Source of the DNA: Coffea arabica
Lineage: Eukaryota > Streptophyta > Magnoliopsida > Gentianales > Rubiaceae
Direction of reading: 5' to 3'
Assembly: GCF_036785885.1 (NCBI RefSeq)
Contig: NC_092312.1
Coordinates: 10,496,001-10,560,000, forward strand
Length of the DNA: 64,000 bases
The position numbers and the translations under genes are program-made. The notes beneath the pieces are model-generated. The model did not search any database. It saw only the letters and a list, made by a program, of their open reading frames with translations, and had not been told where the DNA came from. This document shows positions 1-21,140 of this stretch, piece by piece (within the stretch, counting starts at the first letter, position 1; each line of letters begins with the position of its first letter).

Positions 1-1341
1 CTAGATCAGGCATTCAAATCGTTGAACAGGGAAATAAAATATCCAACATATAGATTCTTCCATCTTATGATAGGAAGAGTAAAACAGAATAAAGAAAAGC
101 CAAGACAGAGGGCGGATATGAATTACTGAACAATTTACATAATATGTAGCTTAATTAGTTGAGTCGTTGACCATTGGTTACTTGGTGTTTAAGCATGGCA
201 AGTTATAGGTACCTTCAACATTATTAAAGTTGGACTGGTGGAAGTTTACACTTGAACAGCAGTCTTCAGCTTCATGAATTGAAGGTTGCTTGTAAATTGG
301 AACTGTTTCCTTCGTAGACAATAATCAAAAGAGCTTCTGTAAGAGCTAGATTTTTTTTGGATAAATTACTTATTACCCCGTGATTTTATATAATACCAGA
401 TGATCCCCCTAATGTTTTAAAATAACCACATAACCTCTCTGTGATTATATATAAAGTGAAAAAATGGATGGAATGCATAATAAATTAAGGCATTTATATC
501 AAACGCGCTTTAAAAGTGCATATGATAAAATCTTAATATCCATATAACCTCTTTATGATTTGTATAAATATTCACTTTACCTCCTGTGAATTTTGCATTT
601 GTCTACGTAATCTCCCTATACTTTTATACAAGATGGTTAAACCATGATTGATTTAATATTTAAGTAAGGATACTATTTAAATATTAGAGAGGTCATGTAG
701 CAATAGATGAAATCATAGGGGGTTGTATGTAATTACCCTTTTTAATGTTTTATCTGATGAGAGGAAATGGGAACTTTTACGTGCATGATTTCCATGCAAT
801 TTGCAAATTGTACACTGAGGATGCTAGTTGAAAATGGAGGTACTTAAATTTGATATGTATTTTTGGCCAGCCCTGAATTTTGTGAAGTAATTTGTTTATC
901 CACTGAATGCCAGTTTTCAAGGAGTAGAAGAGATCAGAGTGATTGTTATTCGGATAAATATTGAAAATTTTTGTTATTTGATAAATCAATCATGGTATCT
1001 GATGATGGGCGCCCTAAAAACATGAACGCTCAGTTTTCCCCTTACTTGGTGCTTTTGTATGCTGATGGAACATTTAAGGGTTGCTTGTTTCACAGATTGG
1101 AATCAGAAATGGAAATGGAATCATAGACTCTGGTTTTGGAATTAAACTTTTCATTCTCGTTCGGTATCTTGATTTTTGTTCGGTGGGTGGTGTCACATCT
1201 ATTAATGTCCCATCTAAGACACCTAAACAATTCTATTTTAACAAAAATAAAAAATGTAAAATGAGTTAAAATGTCTATATTGGATAGTTTGGATGAAAAT
1301 ATACATTTTATTAAATGATTGTATTTTAATGTTTGAATTAC
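1..1341. other. Gene-free stretch at the left edge
   Basis: I see no coding region I can support. The short open frames here (for example around 777-989 and 1081-1269) resemble no family known to me and have ordinary AT-rich intergenic composition. The only structured item is the MITE-like element at about 358-740. Confidence 0.6.
358..740. mobile_element. MITE-like element, degenerate terminal inverted repeats
   Basis: The left end starts GGATAAATTACTTATTACCC and the right end, read on the minus strand, starts GGGTAATTACATACAACCCC. Both inward arms continue with related text (a run of Cs, a GTGATTT/ATGATTT block, then an ACATAACCTC/ACATGACCTC block), which makes an imperfect inverted repeat. 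Related fragments lie at about 9742-9986 and 39293-39355. No target duplication is clear and no protein is encoded. The layout is that of a Mutator-type MITE; the exact ends are uncertain. Confidence 0.5.
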
Positions 1342-1914
1342 CTTAAAACATTTCTATCTCTCATCTGTGCAATCTTCGATAATAGGCTCAGACTTCTTAA
1401 GCAATATAGTATGCAATTTCAAAACTGCTAGGAGGCAAAGATTAAATTGACGACTCACTGTTTCTCTACTTCTTCAAAATAGACCACAAATTGTTCTACT
1501 TTTCTTGTGGTGAGCCAAAACATATACAAACGTGGCAACAATTTCTTCTATTGACATGTTTCTTGTAGCTTTCAAACCTCCAGTGTCTCTAATCATTTCA
1601 CATAATATCCCAAATGTTCGTCTATCCATATGAAGTTCACTAACGCAATAAGCATCACTCTCCCTAGTCAAATTGAATAAGTGTTGCATGCGCTCAGTGA
1701 CTTTTTCTTCTTTTGATTTTATTTGGCGCCTTGTACTTTTGAGAGGAATGAATATTAACTGGTACCACATCATAAACAGTGCAATAACAACCATTATCAT
1801 TCCCGATAAAATTTGGCTTTGCTCTCGATATTTTTTGCTTTCGATATTTTTTGCGTCTTCTGTTTTCAATAGGCAAACGTGACATCTTTGTCTACATAAC
1901 AATATGACAACCAA
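1342..1914 (-). pseudogene. PIF/Harbinger transposase N-terminal exon, dead
   Basis: The minus-strand frame encodes the helical N-terminal region (DUF8040-like) found in plant Harbinger transposase-derived proteins: MDRRTFGILCEMIRDTGGL, then an MSIEEIVATFVYVLAHH stretch. Past the TGA stop at 1474-1476 the same frame goes on with family-like sequence (RSRETVSRQFNLCLLAVLKL, then EPIIEDC and DER). A second stop, TAG at 1354-1356, sits where the family usually has Trp (DERW-K-CFK). A GTAATT donor follows at 1341. The DDE catalytic exon is missing from the window. Two in-frame stops and the lost catalytic half mean it cannot make transposase. The upstream start at 1914 is uncertain because part of the N-terminus also reads in another frame. 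Confidence 0.75.
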
Positions 1915-3575
1915 ACGTAAGTTTTCGCCAAACTAGATTACGACATCAAAATCTTCAAATGCATTAAATATCAATTGATCTTATTAAAAGGGCCTAGACA
2001 TGCATCATACATCCGTAACCACAATGATGTACATATATAAATAAGCATAAACAAATGAAATTGATGGTTGAAACTCGAAATCCTAATGTACGAATAACTA
2101 TGAAACTGAAAGGTATTCAAGCAGACAATTTTACAAACAGGTACAAGGCAACCAGAAGCCCACCCAAACTACACCAGTATTCATGGAACAAATAACCAAA
2201 AGATCAAGAATCGATTGACCCTTTGTTTCTGAGCTTCCATTGAATGCGTAATTCAAGAAAACACATTAAAAACATAAAAATGACAAATCTAGTGACATTA
2301 ACATTTATCTCACCAAAAAAAGAAAACAAAATAATGTATTTGTTGAAGTACATGAATTAAATTACATGTATTACAACAAAATACATGGATTAAAAACATG
2401 TATTATTCTCACCAATAATAATGTATTTGTTGCGGAAATAATGTGTAAAGTACTAAGTAATCTTCTTAATTAATTTCTCATTGCGTTTTGTGACAAAAGA
2501 ATATGAATTCATGGAAGGAAGACTTTTTTGCAAAATTTTATGTTGTGTAGCGTGAGTGGAATAAAAGTGAGAAGGTGATGGGTCCAGAGTATAGTATTTT
2601 GGTCCAGTTAGTGTTATTGTGTCAGATTCCCTTCTTTATTTTTAGCTAGCCAGTGAGTAGTCTAAAAAAACAGAGAAGAAGGAAAATAAAAGCTTGCATA
2701 CAGAGAAGAAAATTGCAGAGGCAAGGGAGTTTGTAATCCACTTACTTGGGATCAAGGAATTCACCCTAATAGAAGACTCTTCAACTCCAGAATTCCCTAT
2801 CCAGGAAGATTCGAAACCCACTGCTCTTTGTCGCTGTCCAATTGGTCCTTACTTCTTACCAAATTCTTATCCCTAACTTGAAATCTACTCCTCTTTATCG
2901 CTAAAGATATTTGCCCATTTCTATCCCATTTAGATCTACATTAGATTTTTTTTTTCAAAAAATTTTGGATAAGAGATGAAGACTAGATGATGAAGTAGAA
3001 GAGATAGGAAATCTGATAAAGAAGAAGAACAGAAGGTGCGGCATGTGATGGAGAGAAAGAGAGGGTAGGTCCATCATAAATGTTTTTGGTCGGAAATAAG
3101 TTGAGGGTTTTATCCAAAACCTCCCAATTTGCTCGGGAATGAGCTAAGTCCAATTTTTTAGAAATGATTGCAGAAATTGCATTCCAATAGGCTTAACCCA
3201 AGCAGCCCCTTACTTGTCAAAACAGTGGAACTTCAGCTTTCACAAACGAGTTATATGACAAGTTGTTGAGGATGCCAAACCTTGCATTAGAGTGGAGGAT
3301 TCCTTTAGATAAGGTCTACTAATTTGTTTCCTTAATTTTTTATTTAAGGGCTACCCTGTGTATAAACTTCAGTTCTACATCAAAAATAAAATGATTCTTT
3401 TTCTTTACCCACAAAAAAAAAAAACATATGGGGCTAAAAATACAAAAAGTAGCTCAACAGGTTAAGTCCAAAAGCAATCTGAATCTTGCTTACGGAAAAC
3501 ATATGCTACGCGCTAAACTTTGTAATCCCTCTAAGGTTACTGTTGTGTCTCCTGACTCTCGTGTAAATCGACCAT
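1915..3575. other. Intergenic, no gene seen
   Basis: This is AT-rich sequence between the Harbinger relic and the 3' end of the first receptor kinase. I find no convincing coding frame and no clean inverted repeat. The A-rich stretch near 3412-3424 is a simple homopolymer. The segment just below 3576 should contain the 3' UTR and polyadenylation signals of the kinase gene. Confidence 0.5.
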
Positions 3576-8493
<4,918 letters not shown>

Positions 8494-9054
8494 TAACTGT
8501 GCTCTCTGTTCTCTGTGCTGTCTCTCTAGGCCAAAGGAGCTATTTAGGACCCCTTTCTACTTCTTCTCTTCTTCTTTCGCCCGACATCAACCTGATGACA
8601 GACAATGAATTTGACTTTTTCATTCCCTTACGGACAGGGTAAGGTGGCTTAATCGGATATCATCATCCAGTCTAATTCTGGTGTTATGTCAATAACCATG
8701 ATTTGACTCAATTCCTTCCCAGATAATATTACCGCAAGTTCCTAAGCAACTGCACTCGTTCCATTCAAGGCAAAAATATGAAAAAGCTTTAAGTCGACCA
8801 AAACTTCAACTTCTAGCAAATCTGCAGAAATGTTAGAGCACAAATATAAGTATCTATATATGTACAGATATGCATATTATCCGTATGTGTGTGTATGTTT
8901 TGATATTTTCTGATGATGGAACTCGGAAGAGAACCACAGAAGAAAGAACAGCAAAGAAGAGAAGGGGAAAGAAGCGGACAATTTGCGAGCAGTATTCCCA
9001 GTTGACCATTAAGACTTGACCTTTAAATTTCAGAAATAACGGATGTTTCCTTTA
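8494..9054. promoter_or_regulatory. Upstream region of receptor kinase copy 1
   Basis: The 560 bp between the kinase start codon and the Tourist-like MITE hold no gene. The 5' UTR and core promoter should lie here, but I see no element strong enough to call. Candidate AT-rich cores are near 8850-8880. The MITE inserted about 560 bp upstream of the start codon, so it could alter expression; that is inference only. Confidence 0.35.
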
Positions 9055-9587
9055 GAGCATCTCCAATGGGAGCCATTACACCCCTCCATGACACGGCTCC
9101 CCATTGGAGCCGTGTCATGCGGATTACACGCATCATATATGATGCGTGTAATTTCTTCCCAATATATTTTCTTCCCAATCCGTTGAATTTTCTTCCCAAT
9201 ATATTTTCTTCCCAATCCGTTGAAATTTCTTCCCAAAAATAATAATATATTATTTTTGAAACATAGAAAAAGATATATTATTCAAACTTAAAAATTAATA
9301 ATATCATTTTTAGAAAATAAAAAAATTCAAAATGTACAAAATTTAATGAAAGTTAGTACTTTATTTTTTAAAAATAACAAAATTAGTTTTAAAAATTACT
9401 TTATTTATTTATGGAATATGAGTTATGCATTATTAAAATAAATATTTGATTAATTGTGGACCCATGCTATTACACCTTGTGGAGTGTAATTCATTGTGAG
9501 TGAAAGTGTAATAAAAGAGGAGAAAGTGGAATGCTGACGTGGCATGTAGATTACACTCCACAAAGTGTAATAGCATTGTAGATGCCC
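9055..9587. mobile_element. Tourist-like MITE (PIF/Harbinger type), TTA target duplication
   Basis: The left end GAGCATCTCCAATG and the right end read in reverse, GGGCATCTACAATG, form an imperfect terminal inverted repeat, extended inward by ATTACAC motifs. TTA flanks both sides (9052-9054 and 9588-9590), the usual 3-bp target of the PIF/Harbinger group. Inside are a perfect 14-bp stem with a 5-nt loop (9087-9119), a perfect 30-bp palindrome (9123-9152) and a roughly 37-bp tandem repeat built on CTTCCCAATATATTTT (about 9153-9232). No protein is encoded; it would need a transposase supplied elsewhere. Confidence 0.8.
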
Positions 9588-9741
9588 TTAGTATTGTCAA
9601 AGTTGGACTGCTAAAAGCTAACAAGTCGAAACGCAGTCTTAATTTTGTTGTTCAACAGTCCAGTCGTTTTATCGATCTCCAAAGACTCCAATGGCAGAAA
9701 ATGGGTTCAGACTTGCAGTCAACAGAATATTACAAAATATA

Positions 9742-9986
9742 GGATAAATTATCATTTACTAGCGGTGGTGTTTTTATATTATCACATGACCCTTTTAACG
9801 TTCAAAGCTATTCAAATCACCTCTTATAATTTTGTATAAAGTGAAAAATAGATGAAAAACAAGTGCAATTATGGCGATTGATCCAAATGTTTTCTAAAAT
9901 TGCATGTGCTAATATTATAATACCCACTTGACTATTCTGTTGTTTCGCATATATTTTCATAATTTTCTTTATGATTTTATGCAAAG
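9742..9986. mobile_element. Fragment of the MITE family also seen at 358-740, split by an LTR insertion
   Basis: This stretch starts GGATAAATTATCATTTAC and contains CACCTCTTATAATTTTGTAT and a TAAAGTGAAAAAT block, resembling the 358-740 element. It breaks at the CAAAG target duplication of the LTR element beginning at 9987. The sequence after that element (from 16065) may be the remainder, but the right terminus is not recognisable. Confidence 0.4.
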
Positions 9987-10314
9987 TGTCACGCCCCCTT
10001 TTTTACAAATAGAAAAAAGGTGTTTTAAAAAAATTATTTTAGGAATAAATAAAGAAAAAGGGTCTTAAATGGAATTTAGAAAATGCGACGGTTTGGACCA
10101 CTAATAGTCTTAAAGGGGTTTGTAAAGAAAAAATAAAAGTCGCCACTTCATATTGAGTTTAGGTGTACCAAATCACCCAAAATATATTTTAAATGAGAAA
10201 ATAATAAAAATTCTTTTAGATGACTTCAAGTCTTTGAAAACAAAAGAAAAGAATTCGAAAGTCGTGTTTGAAGAAAGGAAAAGCAAAGATTTGATTTAAG
10301 ATACCTTTTCAACC

Positions 10315-10708
10315 CGCAACGGATCTTCTGTCCCACACCCTGTGCCACTCTCTATCCCATTTTTTATTATATTGCTATTTTTCCTTCATAAACATCATGT
10401 TTTAATTCTTGTTTGCTTCCTTAAGATCCAATAACTATTAATTCAGTAAAAAATAAATACAACAGTTTCAAAAAAGTAATATATAATAGAAAATTAAAAA
10501 ATACAGCAGAAAATTCATAAAAAATCTCATTTTTTATGTATTTTGATTTTTTGAGTTTGTTAAATTTTATGTATTACTTAATTAATAGTTATTAGATCTT
10601 AAGGAAGCAAACAAGAATTAAAACATGATGTTTATGAAGGAGAAATAGTAATATAATAAAAAGTGGGACAGAGAGTGGCACAGAATGTGGGACAGAAGAT
10701 CCGTTGCG
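10315..10708. mobile_element. Hairpin MITE with long inverted arms
   Basis: Arms of roughly 150 bp, starting CGCAACGGATCTTCTGTCCC on both ends (right end read in reverse), are nearly identical and separated by a short AT-rich centre, so the element is almost a full palindrome. The flanks TTTTCAACC (10306-10314) and CTTTCAACC (10709-10717) match at eight of nine positions and look like an 8-9 bp target duplication. It sits inside the solo-LTR-like element. A lone copy of the same terminus occurs at about 61876. No coding capacity. The family (hAT or Mutator type) is not settled. Confidence 0.75.
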
Positions 10709-11969
10709 CTTTCAACCTAACCAAGTTCTGTCAGTTACAAAATTTAGTCGAAAATTTTCCTAATCTAACCTATAAAATTTATCACATTTTGGAGACATAA
10801 GAGATATTGAGAAGGCCGAAATGTTTCTTCAAAATTTAATTAGTACCAATCACATTAATTGTGATGCCTAAGGATGATTTTTCGGAGAGGTCACGAAAAA
10901 TACAAAATATAAAACTCAAAAAAGGAAATTATAATATTTAGATAAATATACATAATCTAGAAAAGGGAATGCATCGCGACGGGTATGGAAAATTGAAATT
11001 CGTGACTCAATTTTCCTCTTTATAAAGGAGTAATAACGTGATAAGGGTAAAAGCCATACTTACTCATTTCCTATATTCGAGGGGTGACTTTCCTAATCTA
11101 GTTAACCAAATGGACTAAGTCTACTTCTAATTTCTTAAAATGAAATACAATTCTAAATAACATGGTCCAAACATATAGAGGGTAAGGGAATAATAGTAGG
11201 GGAAACGTCATGCAAATTGAAATAGGAAAAAATACATGAGATGCAATAAATGTCACACAAGGTATGAATCTAATGCGAAAACGGCGTAAAGTATCTAACA
11301 TTGAACTAACCCATTTTTACAACTTCTCACTAGCGTTAAACTAGTGAGAAATCGAGAAGAAAAGCCACAATTAGTATTGGATTAATGTAGTGACGTCATG
11401 CATTTATTATAAATAAACAAAACATATAAAGTATAATTAAAGCAAATAAACACATAAAACATATAGAACATATAGAACACATAGCACATAGGCATAATAT
11501 CTAGATGTAAAACTTTAGAAAAAGCAAATAAACACATAAGCGCACAAGCAGACAAGCAGACAAACATGCAAGTAAATAAAAGGGAAAATCGTTCAAAACG
11601 TCCCTCACATTTTATAAAATAATTTTTTTCGTCCCTCGCTTTTAAAAATATAATTTTACGCCCCTTACAAATTCACATTGGTCAAATTTGGTCCCTACTT
11701 AGATTTTCGAAGAGTTTTTTATCGAAATTCACCACGTGCCTTGCACATGATCATATTTTAAGAGCAAATTTATCAAATCAAATTTTATATAATTCGATTC
11801 ATAATTTCTCACATTTCATAAAATAAATTTTTTCGTCCTTCACATTTTTCAAAATGATTTTTTTCATCTTTTATTGATCATGTGTGTGAATAATTTTTTT
11901 AAAATCCATGTATATATTTATTTGATTTCACTTGAACAATACGAATAGCATGTGAAATCAAATAGAGAT

Positions 11970-12431
11970 AGGGTTAAATACCAAAAATCCCCCTGTGATT
12001 TGACTAATGTTCACTTTACCTCCATATGGTTTGGAAACCTACAATTTGACTCCCCGTCGTTTCAATTAAAGTAAAAGTCTGACGGAAAACATCTAAACTA
12101 ATGTCTAAAAGAAAAATGTCAAAATTGTCCCTCTATAAGTCAAACCCTTGGAAGAATGTTTCGTGCATTTGAGAATGGGTAAAATACCAAAAATCCTCCT
12201 ATGATTTGTCAAATGTACACTTTACTTTCCTACGGTTTGAAAACTTACAATTTAACTCCCTGTTATTTCACCTAAAGTGAAAGTCTGACAGAAATACCAT
12301 TATTGTAGATGTTTTCTATTAGACTTTCATTTTAGTTGAAATGACAAGGAGTTAAATTGTAAGTTTCCAAACCATAAGGAGGTAAAGTGAACATTAGTCA
12401 AATCACATGGGGGGTTTTTGATATTTAACCC
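11970..12431. mobile_element. Mutator-type MITE nested inside the 11582-13476 element
   Basis: The ends read GGGTTAAATACCAAAAATCC and, reversed from the right, GGGTTAAATATCAAAAACCC. The arms run for about 70 bp or more through matching GATTTGACTAATGTTCACTT text. Both flanks carry AATAGAGAT (11961-11969 and 12432-12440), a perfect 9-bp duplication. It is therefore a younger insertion into an existing Mutator-type element. No protein. Confidence 0.85.
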
Positions 12432-12924
12432 AATAGAGATATATTACACACTATTCGTATTGATCAAGTGAAATGAAATAGATATATACATCGGTTTTAA
12501 AAAATTGTTAGTTTTTCACTTATATTCATTTTCTTTTATTCGAAATTTGAAAATAAAGAATACATTTAATCCTAAATATTATCAAGTGTTTATATCGAAT
12601 TAAATTTGGATAGAAAAAGTAAACAAAAGACAAGTATGACAAAAAGAAATAAGTGATTGACACTTTCAAATTTTAACACAATCACAAGGCAAGTAATTCA
12701 ACTGTTGGTTTTAAAAGTGTCGAATAGAAATTTCAGATTTAAACTGAAATTTGTTAGCACAATTATAAAATTCGAGTTAGGACCCATTAATTAGATGACC
12801 TTATTATACAACTCAATAAATAAATTATTATCAAAAGAGAAATGTCACAAATATTGAATAGCTTCAAATGGTGAAATCATATAAATATATACATGGGTTT
12901 CAAACAAAATTATTAGTTTAAAAC

Positions 12925-12927
<3 letters not shown>

Positions 12928-12974
<47 letters not shown>
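12928..12974. repeat. (TA)n microsatellite
   Basis: Uninterrupted alternating TA of about 46 bp inside the larger Mutator-type element. Likely length-variable. Confidence 0.95.
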
Positions 12975-12976
<2 letters not shown>

Positions 12977-15900
12977 ATTGAATAGCATGTGTATAACTAC
13001 GATTAGCATGTTTAGATAAAATCCAATGGAGATAAATTACATGTTATTCATACTGTTTAGGTAAAATCAAATAGACATATATGTAGATTTATAGGAAAAA
13101 AAAACCATTCGTATACATGATCAATGAGGGATGAAAAAATTCATTTTAAAAATATGAGGGATGGAAAAATTCATTTTTTGAAATGTGAGGAACGAAGCAA
13201 CTCATTTTGTAAAGTGTTAGGAATGAAAAAATTCATTTTGTGAAATGTGAGGGACTATGAATCAGATTATGTAACAATTTGATTTGACAATTATGCTCTT
13301 AAAAATGATCACATGCAAGTCACGTAGTGGATTCCGGCAAAAACTAGTTGGAAACTTAGGTAGGGACCAAATTTGATCAATATGAATTTGTAAGAGACGT
13401 AAAATTATACTTTTAAAAGTGAGGGACGAAAAAAATCATCTTGTAAAATTTGAGGGACGTTTTGAATGATTTTCCCTAAATAAAAACTAACTATTACAAT
13501 AAGAATCCAAATTACAAAGGGAAATTTTTGGAAATAATAAACATATCTATTATATTTATCTAACTAATTATTTTTTTGACAAAAATAATATCTATCTATT
13601 ACATGGTTTAACTAAATACATTTCTTGGACACCTATTTATTACAAATTGGCATTTAAATGCCTCCCAAATAATCGTCAAAAATTTAAAAAAATGAAACTT
13701 AATGGATAAAATGAGTAAATAAAAGAAATAGCATTCAAAACATGCAATCACACATAGAAAAATACATAGGAGCACATAAAAAATATAAAATAATAATAGG
13801 ACCTCTCTTGAAATAGTGATTAAATGAGGTAGAATTTATCCTATTTATATTCCAAAACCAATAAAATAGTCAATGAATTAATTTAATTAACAATTTAAAA
13901 GAAAATGTAAATAATATAGCAAATTCACTTTATTTATTTCAAAGAAATATGAATGAACATAAAATCCCTAAAATTTACTCATTAAATGCATTTAAACAAA
14001 GCATGATTAACAATTAAAGAAGATAAACAATCATACTTGAGAAATCAAAACCATTAGAGACCTAATTGCAAATTTTGAAAAGTATTTGGGTAAATTTATG
14101 ATTTTTGAAAAAAGAATCAAAATTGCATAAAAGATAAAGTTTAGGGACCAAAATGACATTAAAATAAGGACCTATGTGAAAGGAATTCAACAATTATAGG
14201 GTCAAAATAAAATTACTCAAAAGAGAAGGGGCCTGATTGTAAAATTTCGCTTCTGATATCTTAAGAAAACATTATTGGGCCATTTTTGTTTTATTTTGCG
14301 CTAACAATCTCTTGGGCCCAAGATAGAAAAAGTACCCGCCCATCATTTTTTAAAACCAAATCCAACAAAAGAAATGTTGGGCCTAAGCATCATAACCCAT
14401 ATGCAAATCCAAACAAAAATAAGTCTTGGCCCGTTTTCCAAACCCAACATCATACCCAATTTTACATCCTATTGGATCAAACATAATAGGACAAAAAAAA
14501 ATAATTGGAGCAAAAATAGAAGAGAAAATATCAAGAATTTTCCGGCTAGTATGAATATTCCGGCTTTCAACTGCCGGAAACTGGAAAACTGCCGGCCAAA
14601 ATTGCCGGTATGTCGCCGGAAGTCATTTTTTCTAACTTTTGAGACCGGATATTTTCATATACATGCTTTCCATGATCTCATGAATTGATTTGAATATCAA
14701 ACATGACCATCGAACACTATAAATCATGAGAAAAATGAGATCTAAGGCACAAAACTCATAAAAACTCATGTAATGGCTTAAAATCTCATTAAAAAAGTTA
14801 GATCCACTGAGAGAAAGGGTTATAATTACCTAAATATGTTTGAGGACTCGAACCAACGTGGAGAAACTCAAAAAAAGAGCTCCCAAATGCGGAAAATGAA
14901 CCAAGCAAGTTCTTGCTGCAGTGGTCCAAGTGCTGATGAAGATGCAATTTCAAGCTCAATTTCGAGGGGTTTCAGATACTTTTTCAGGGAATGTTCAAAA
15001 TAAAATTTTCGTTACTTCAATCTTAGATGATGAAACAACAAGGAATTCGCCAAACAGAGGCCAGATGAATTCAGAAAGTGCAGACGAACTGGGCTGTTTG
15101 GTCAGCCCTGGCTCAATTTTTGCAGAAAAATGTTTTGATGAGCGAAGTTTGGGCCGAGATTTGAAGGGTTTAGGATGATTTTTAGCGAAACCTTTCAACA
15201 CAAAAGTTATTTCCCTCCGTTTCACCAAAGTTCAGAAAGAAAAATCACTCAAATCAGATCTATAACGAAGGAGAAAAGCCCCTCCAAACACGGCTTGTTC
15301 ACCAGCTTTTTTCCAGAATTTTTGCAGGCGAAAATTTTTCTTTTTTTTTTTTCTTGCTTTTTCCTCTCTCCTAGATCCTATGGCTGCTAAATTTTTTCTT
15401 TTTCCTCTCCCCCTCCCTAAATACTCTCCCTTAGCCTTTTAAATGAAATAAAACCTATTAAAACCCTAAGAATAATAGTTGAGATGAAACCAGGGTTTTG
15501 TGGCCATATTTGGTCCATTTGATCTTGTTTTGCCAGCTGTTGCTTGAGAGATTGTGGCTGATTAGGTGTCCAAGTATTTGCTAAACTTGGAGGGAAAGAA
15601 AATAAGAAGCCAAAACGAATTTTGGTTGCCAAAGAAAAAACAAAAATCCAGCCTTCCTCGTTGCTGGTTTGATGCTGAAATGGAGGAAAAACAAAGGAAA
15701 TGCAAGAGGAAAATCAGCCTTCCTCGTTGCTGCGTGAGAATTTTTATTTTTTATTTTTTTTAAGAAAAGCAAAGAAATAGGCTGATGGGCCTCTTTTTGT
15801 TTTCTTTTTCTTCCAGGCTTTTTGTTGGTTTTGTTTGGGTTTTTATGAAGTTTTTGCTTGGGCTTTGTTTAACTTTTGGCTTGGGTTTTGTTTGGATTTG

Positions 15901-16059
15901 GGGGGAATTGGGTTGGGTTAAAACAAAAGAACCTCTACTATTTTTCTAATTTTGAAATTTTCATATATTTTTTTCTTCATTTTCCAAACAAAACAAAAGA
16001 AAAATGATTTTACTAAAAATAAAAATAATTAAATAAATAATTAAATTTTGGTGTCTACA

Positions 16060-16102
16060 CAAAGTGATTAGCTCTTCATTAAATTTAGTACTAAAGTAAT
16101 AG

Positions 16103-16142
<40 letters not shown>

Positions 16143-17382
16143 AAGTAAGAGTAAAAGTAACATTTCAACTAAAGATGTTAAGGAGTATTGGTGAAACCAG
16201 GACCTATGGCTAGTGGAGATAGTATTATACACCTAACATGATGTTATTATTGTGCAAAGAAAATTTTGATTAAAACTTATGTATTATTATGAGCTTTTTT
16301 GTGTTGTAAAAGTATTGAAGTTATTTCTTATTCGAGTAGTAATTAATTTTGTTTTTTAATAGCTTTAAATGATTTGTACCGTAAAAGAGAATGTCTAAAA
16401 GAAATTGGTTGTTTAGGGAGACCATGCGACGAGAATGAGGATTTCTTATCATACAGTGAGGCAATGTAAAGAGAAAAGGATATTATCCAAAATTAAGGGG
16501 TTGTAATTATGATAAACAAAAAACATAAGAATTTGTAATAGTTTTGAGGCTATATTTTAAATTTTGTAAAGTTGAGGAGTGGGGGATTGGCCACCCTCAA
16601 CGCAGTGCGGCTCTGCCACCGTTAAGGTGGCTGCTTTTCGTTGAATTTTGTCTGTTCATAAAATTAAGAACAAAGGAGTCATATGAATCACTTTGAAACC
16701 TTAAGAACAATCAGTTCTGGTGATGCACGCTAGTTAATAGCTACTTCGTCAAACTTCTACAACATTTAAAGTAATTCAGGGTCCTTAAGGTTGTTGATTA
16801 CAACTCTTAGGAGCAGTTCAATACAACAACATCAATCAATGTGTCATCTGCCACTGTGCCCTCAGAGAATTGATTTCTTTTTCTTTGCTAACCGATTTAG
16901 GTAAAAGCATGATATTATGGTTTGGAAGTTTTTCTCCTCCTCCTTGATCATCAGCTCTTATTCTGAGTAAAGCCTGATTTCCGAAGTATTTAATGATGCG
17001 CATTTGTATGGTAATTGCCCCCAATACCCCTCCCAATCAGAATTTTCTCTGCTGTTAATAGAAGTGTTGCTGTCGAGGAAGCCAAATTATGCTGTAGCAT
17101 AAGACCAAAAAAAAAAAAAAAAATTTTTTTTTTTTTCATTTTCTGAAGGAAATAGTCCTATGAGCTTGAATCATAACTTCAATTATTCAGGTTGCAGGAT
17201 TCATTAGGAGGCCCTGCTCATCACCATGACAGACTGCAGAGAGAGTATGGCGTGTCCTGACCTTTGGCACTGATAATTACCAAACAACACATGGCAAAAT
17301 GTTCTCAAAATATGTCTGTTAACGGTGTAAAGATGCTGCTGGCTGCTGCAAATGTAAAACTGAAGCAGCACTGAGATGAAAA
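16060..17382. other. Intergenic, no gene seen
   Basis: This stretch lies between the solo-LTR-like element and the 3' end of the second receptor kinase. It holds a (TA)n run at about 16105-16137 and adjacent A and T homopolymers at about 17107-17138. No coding frame is supported. The part nearest 17383 should include the 3' UTR of the kinase. Confidence 0.5.
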
Positions 17383-21095
<3,713 letters not shown>

Positions 21096-21140
21096 TTCGG
21101 AGCCTGGATTGTTACTGACATACATGTATAAAGAAATCAA

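Larger units (their letters stand above)
11582..13476. mobile_element. Mutator-type non-autonomous element with 9-bp target duplication
   Basis: The left terminus GGGAAAATCGTTCAAAACGT and the right terminus read in reverse, GGGAAAATCATTCAAAACGT, open inverted arms that stay alignable for over 120 bp. The direct repeat TAAATAAAA flanks both sides (11573-11581 and 13477-13485), the 9-bp target expected of Mutator-like elements. No transposase is encoded. It carries a second, smaller element of the same class (11970-12431) and a long TA microsatellite (12928-12974). Confidence 0.85.
9987..16059. mobile_element. Solo-LTR-like insertion (possibly Ogre/Tat type) carrying nested MITEs
   Basis: The segment begins TGTCACGCCCCC and ends TGTCTACA, so it has TG...CA termini, and is flanked by the direct repeat CAAAG at 9982-9986 and 16060-16064. 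No gag, protease, reverse transcriptase or integrase reading exists inside, and no internal second LTR was found, so a solo LTR left by recombination is the simplest reading. Removing the two nested elements and one copy of each target duplication leaves about 3.8 kb, long for an LTR but within the known range of Tat/Ogre Ty3 elements. The GTCGCCACTT motif near 10140 and the GGGCC-rich right half recall such LTRs from memory. Short open frames around 14286-15763 are not convincing genes. Strand is undetermined. Confidence 0.6.

Noticed and set aside
14286..15763. Cluster of short open frames in the right half of the solo-LTR-like element
   Set aside because: None shows a domain, they overlap on both strands, and the region reads as LTR sequence.
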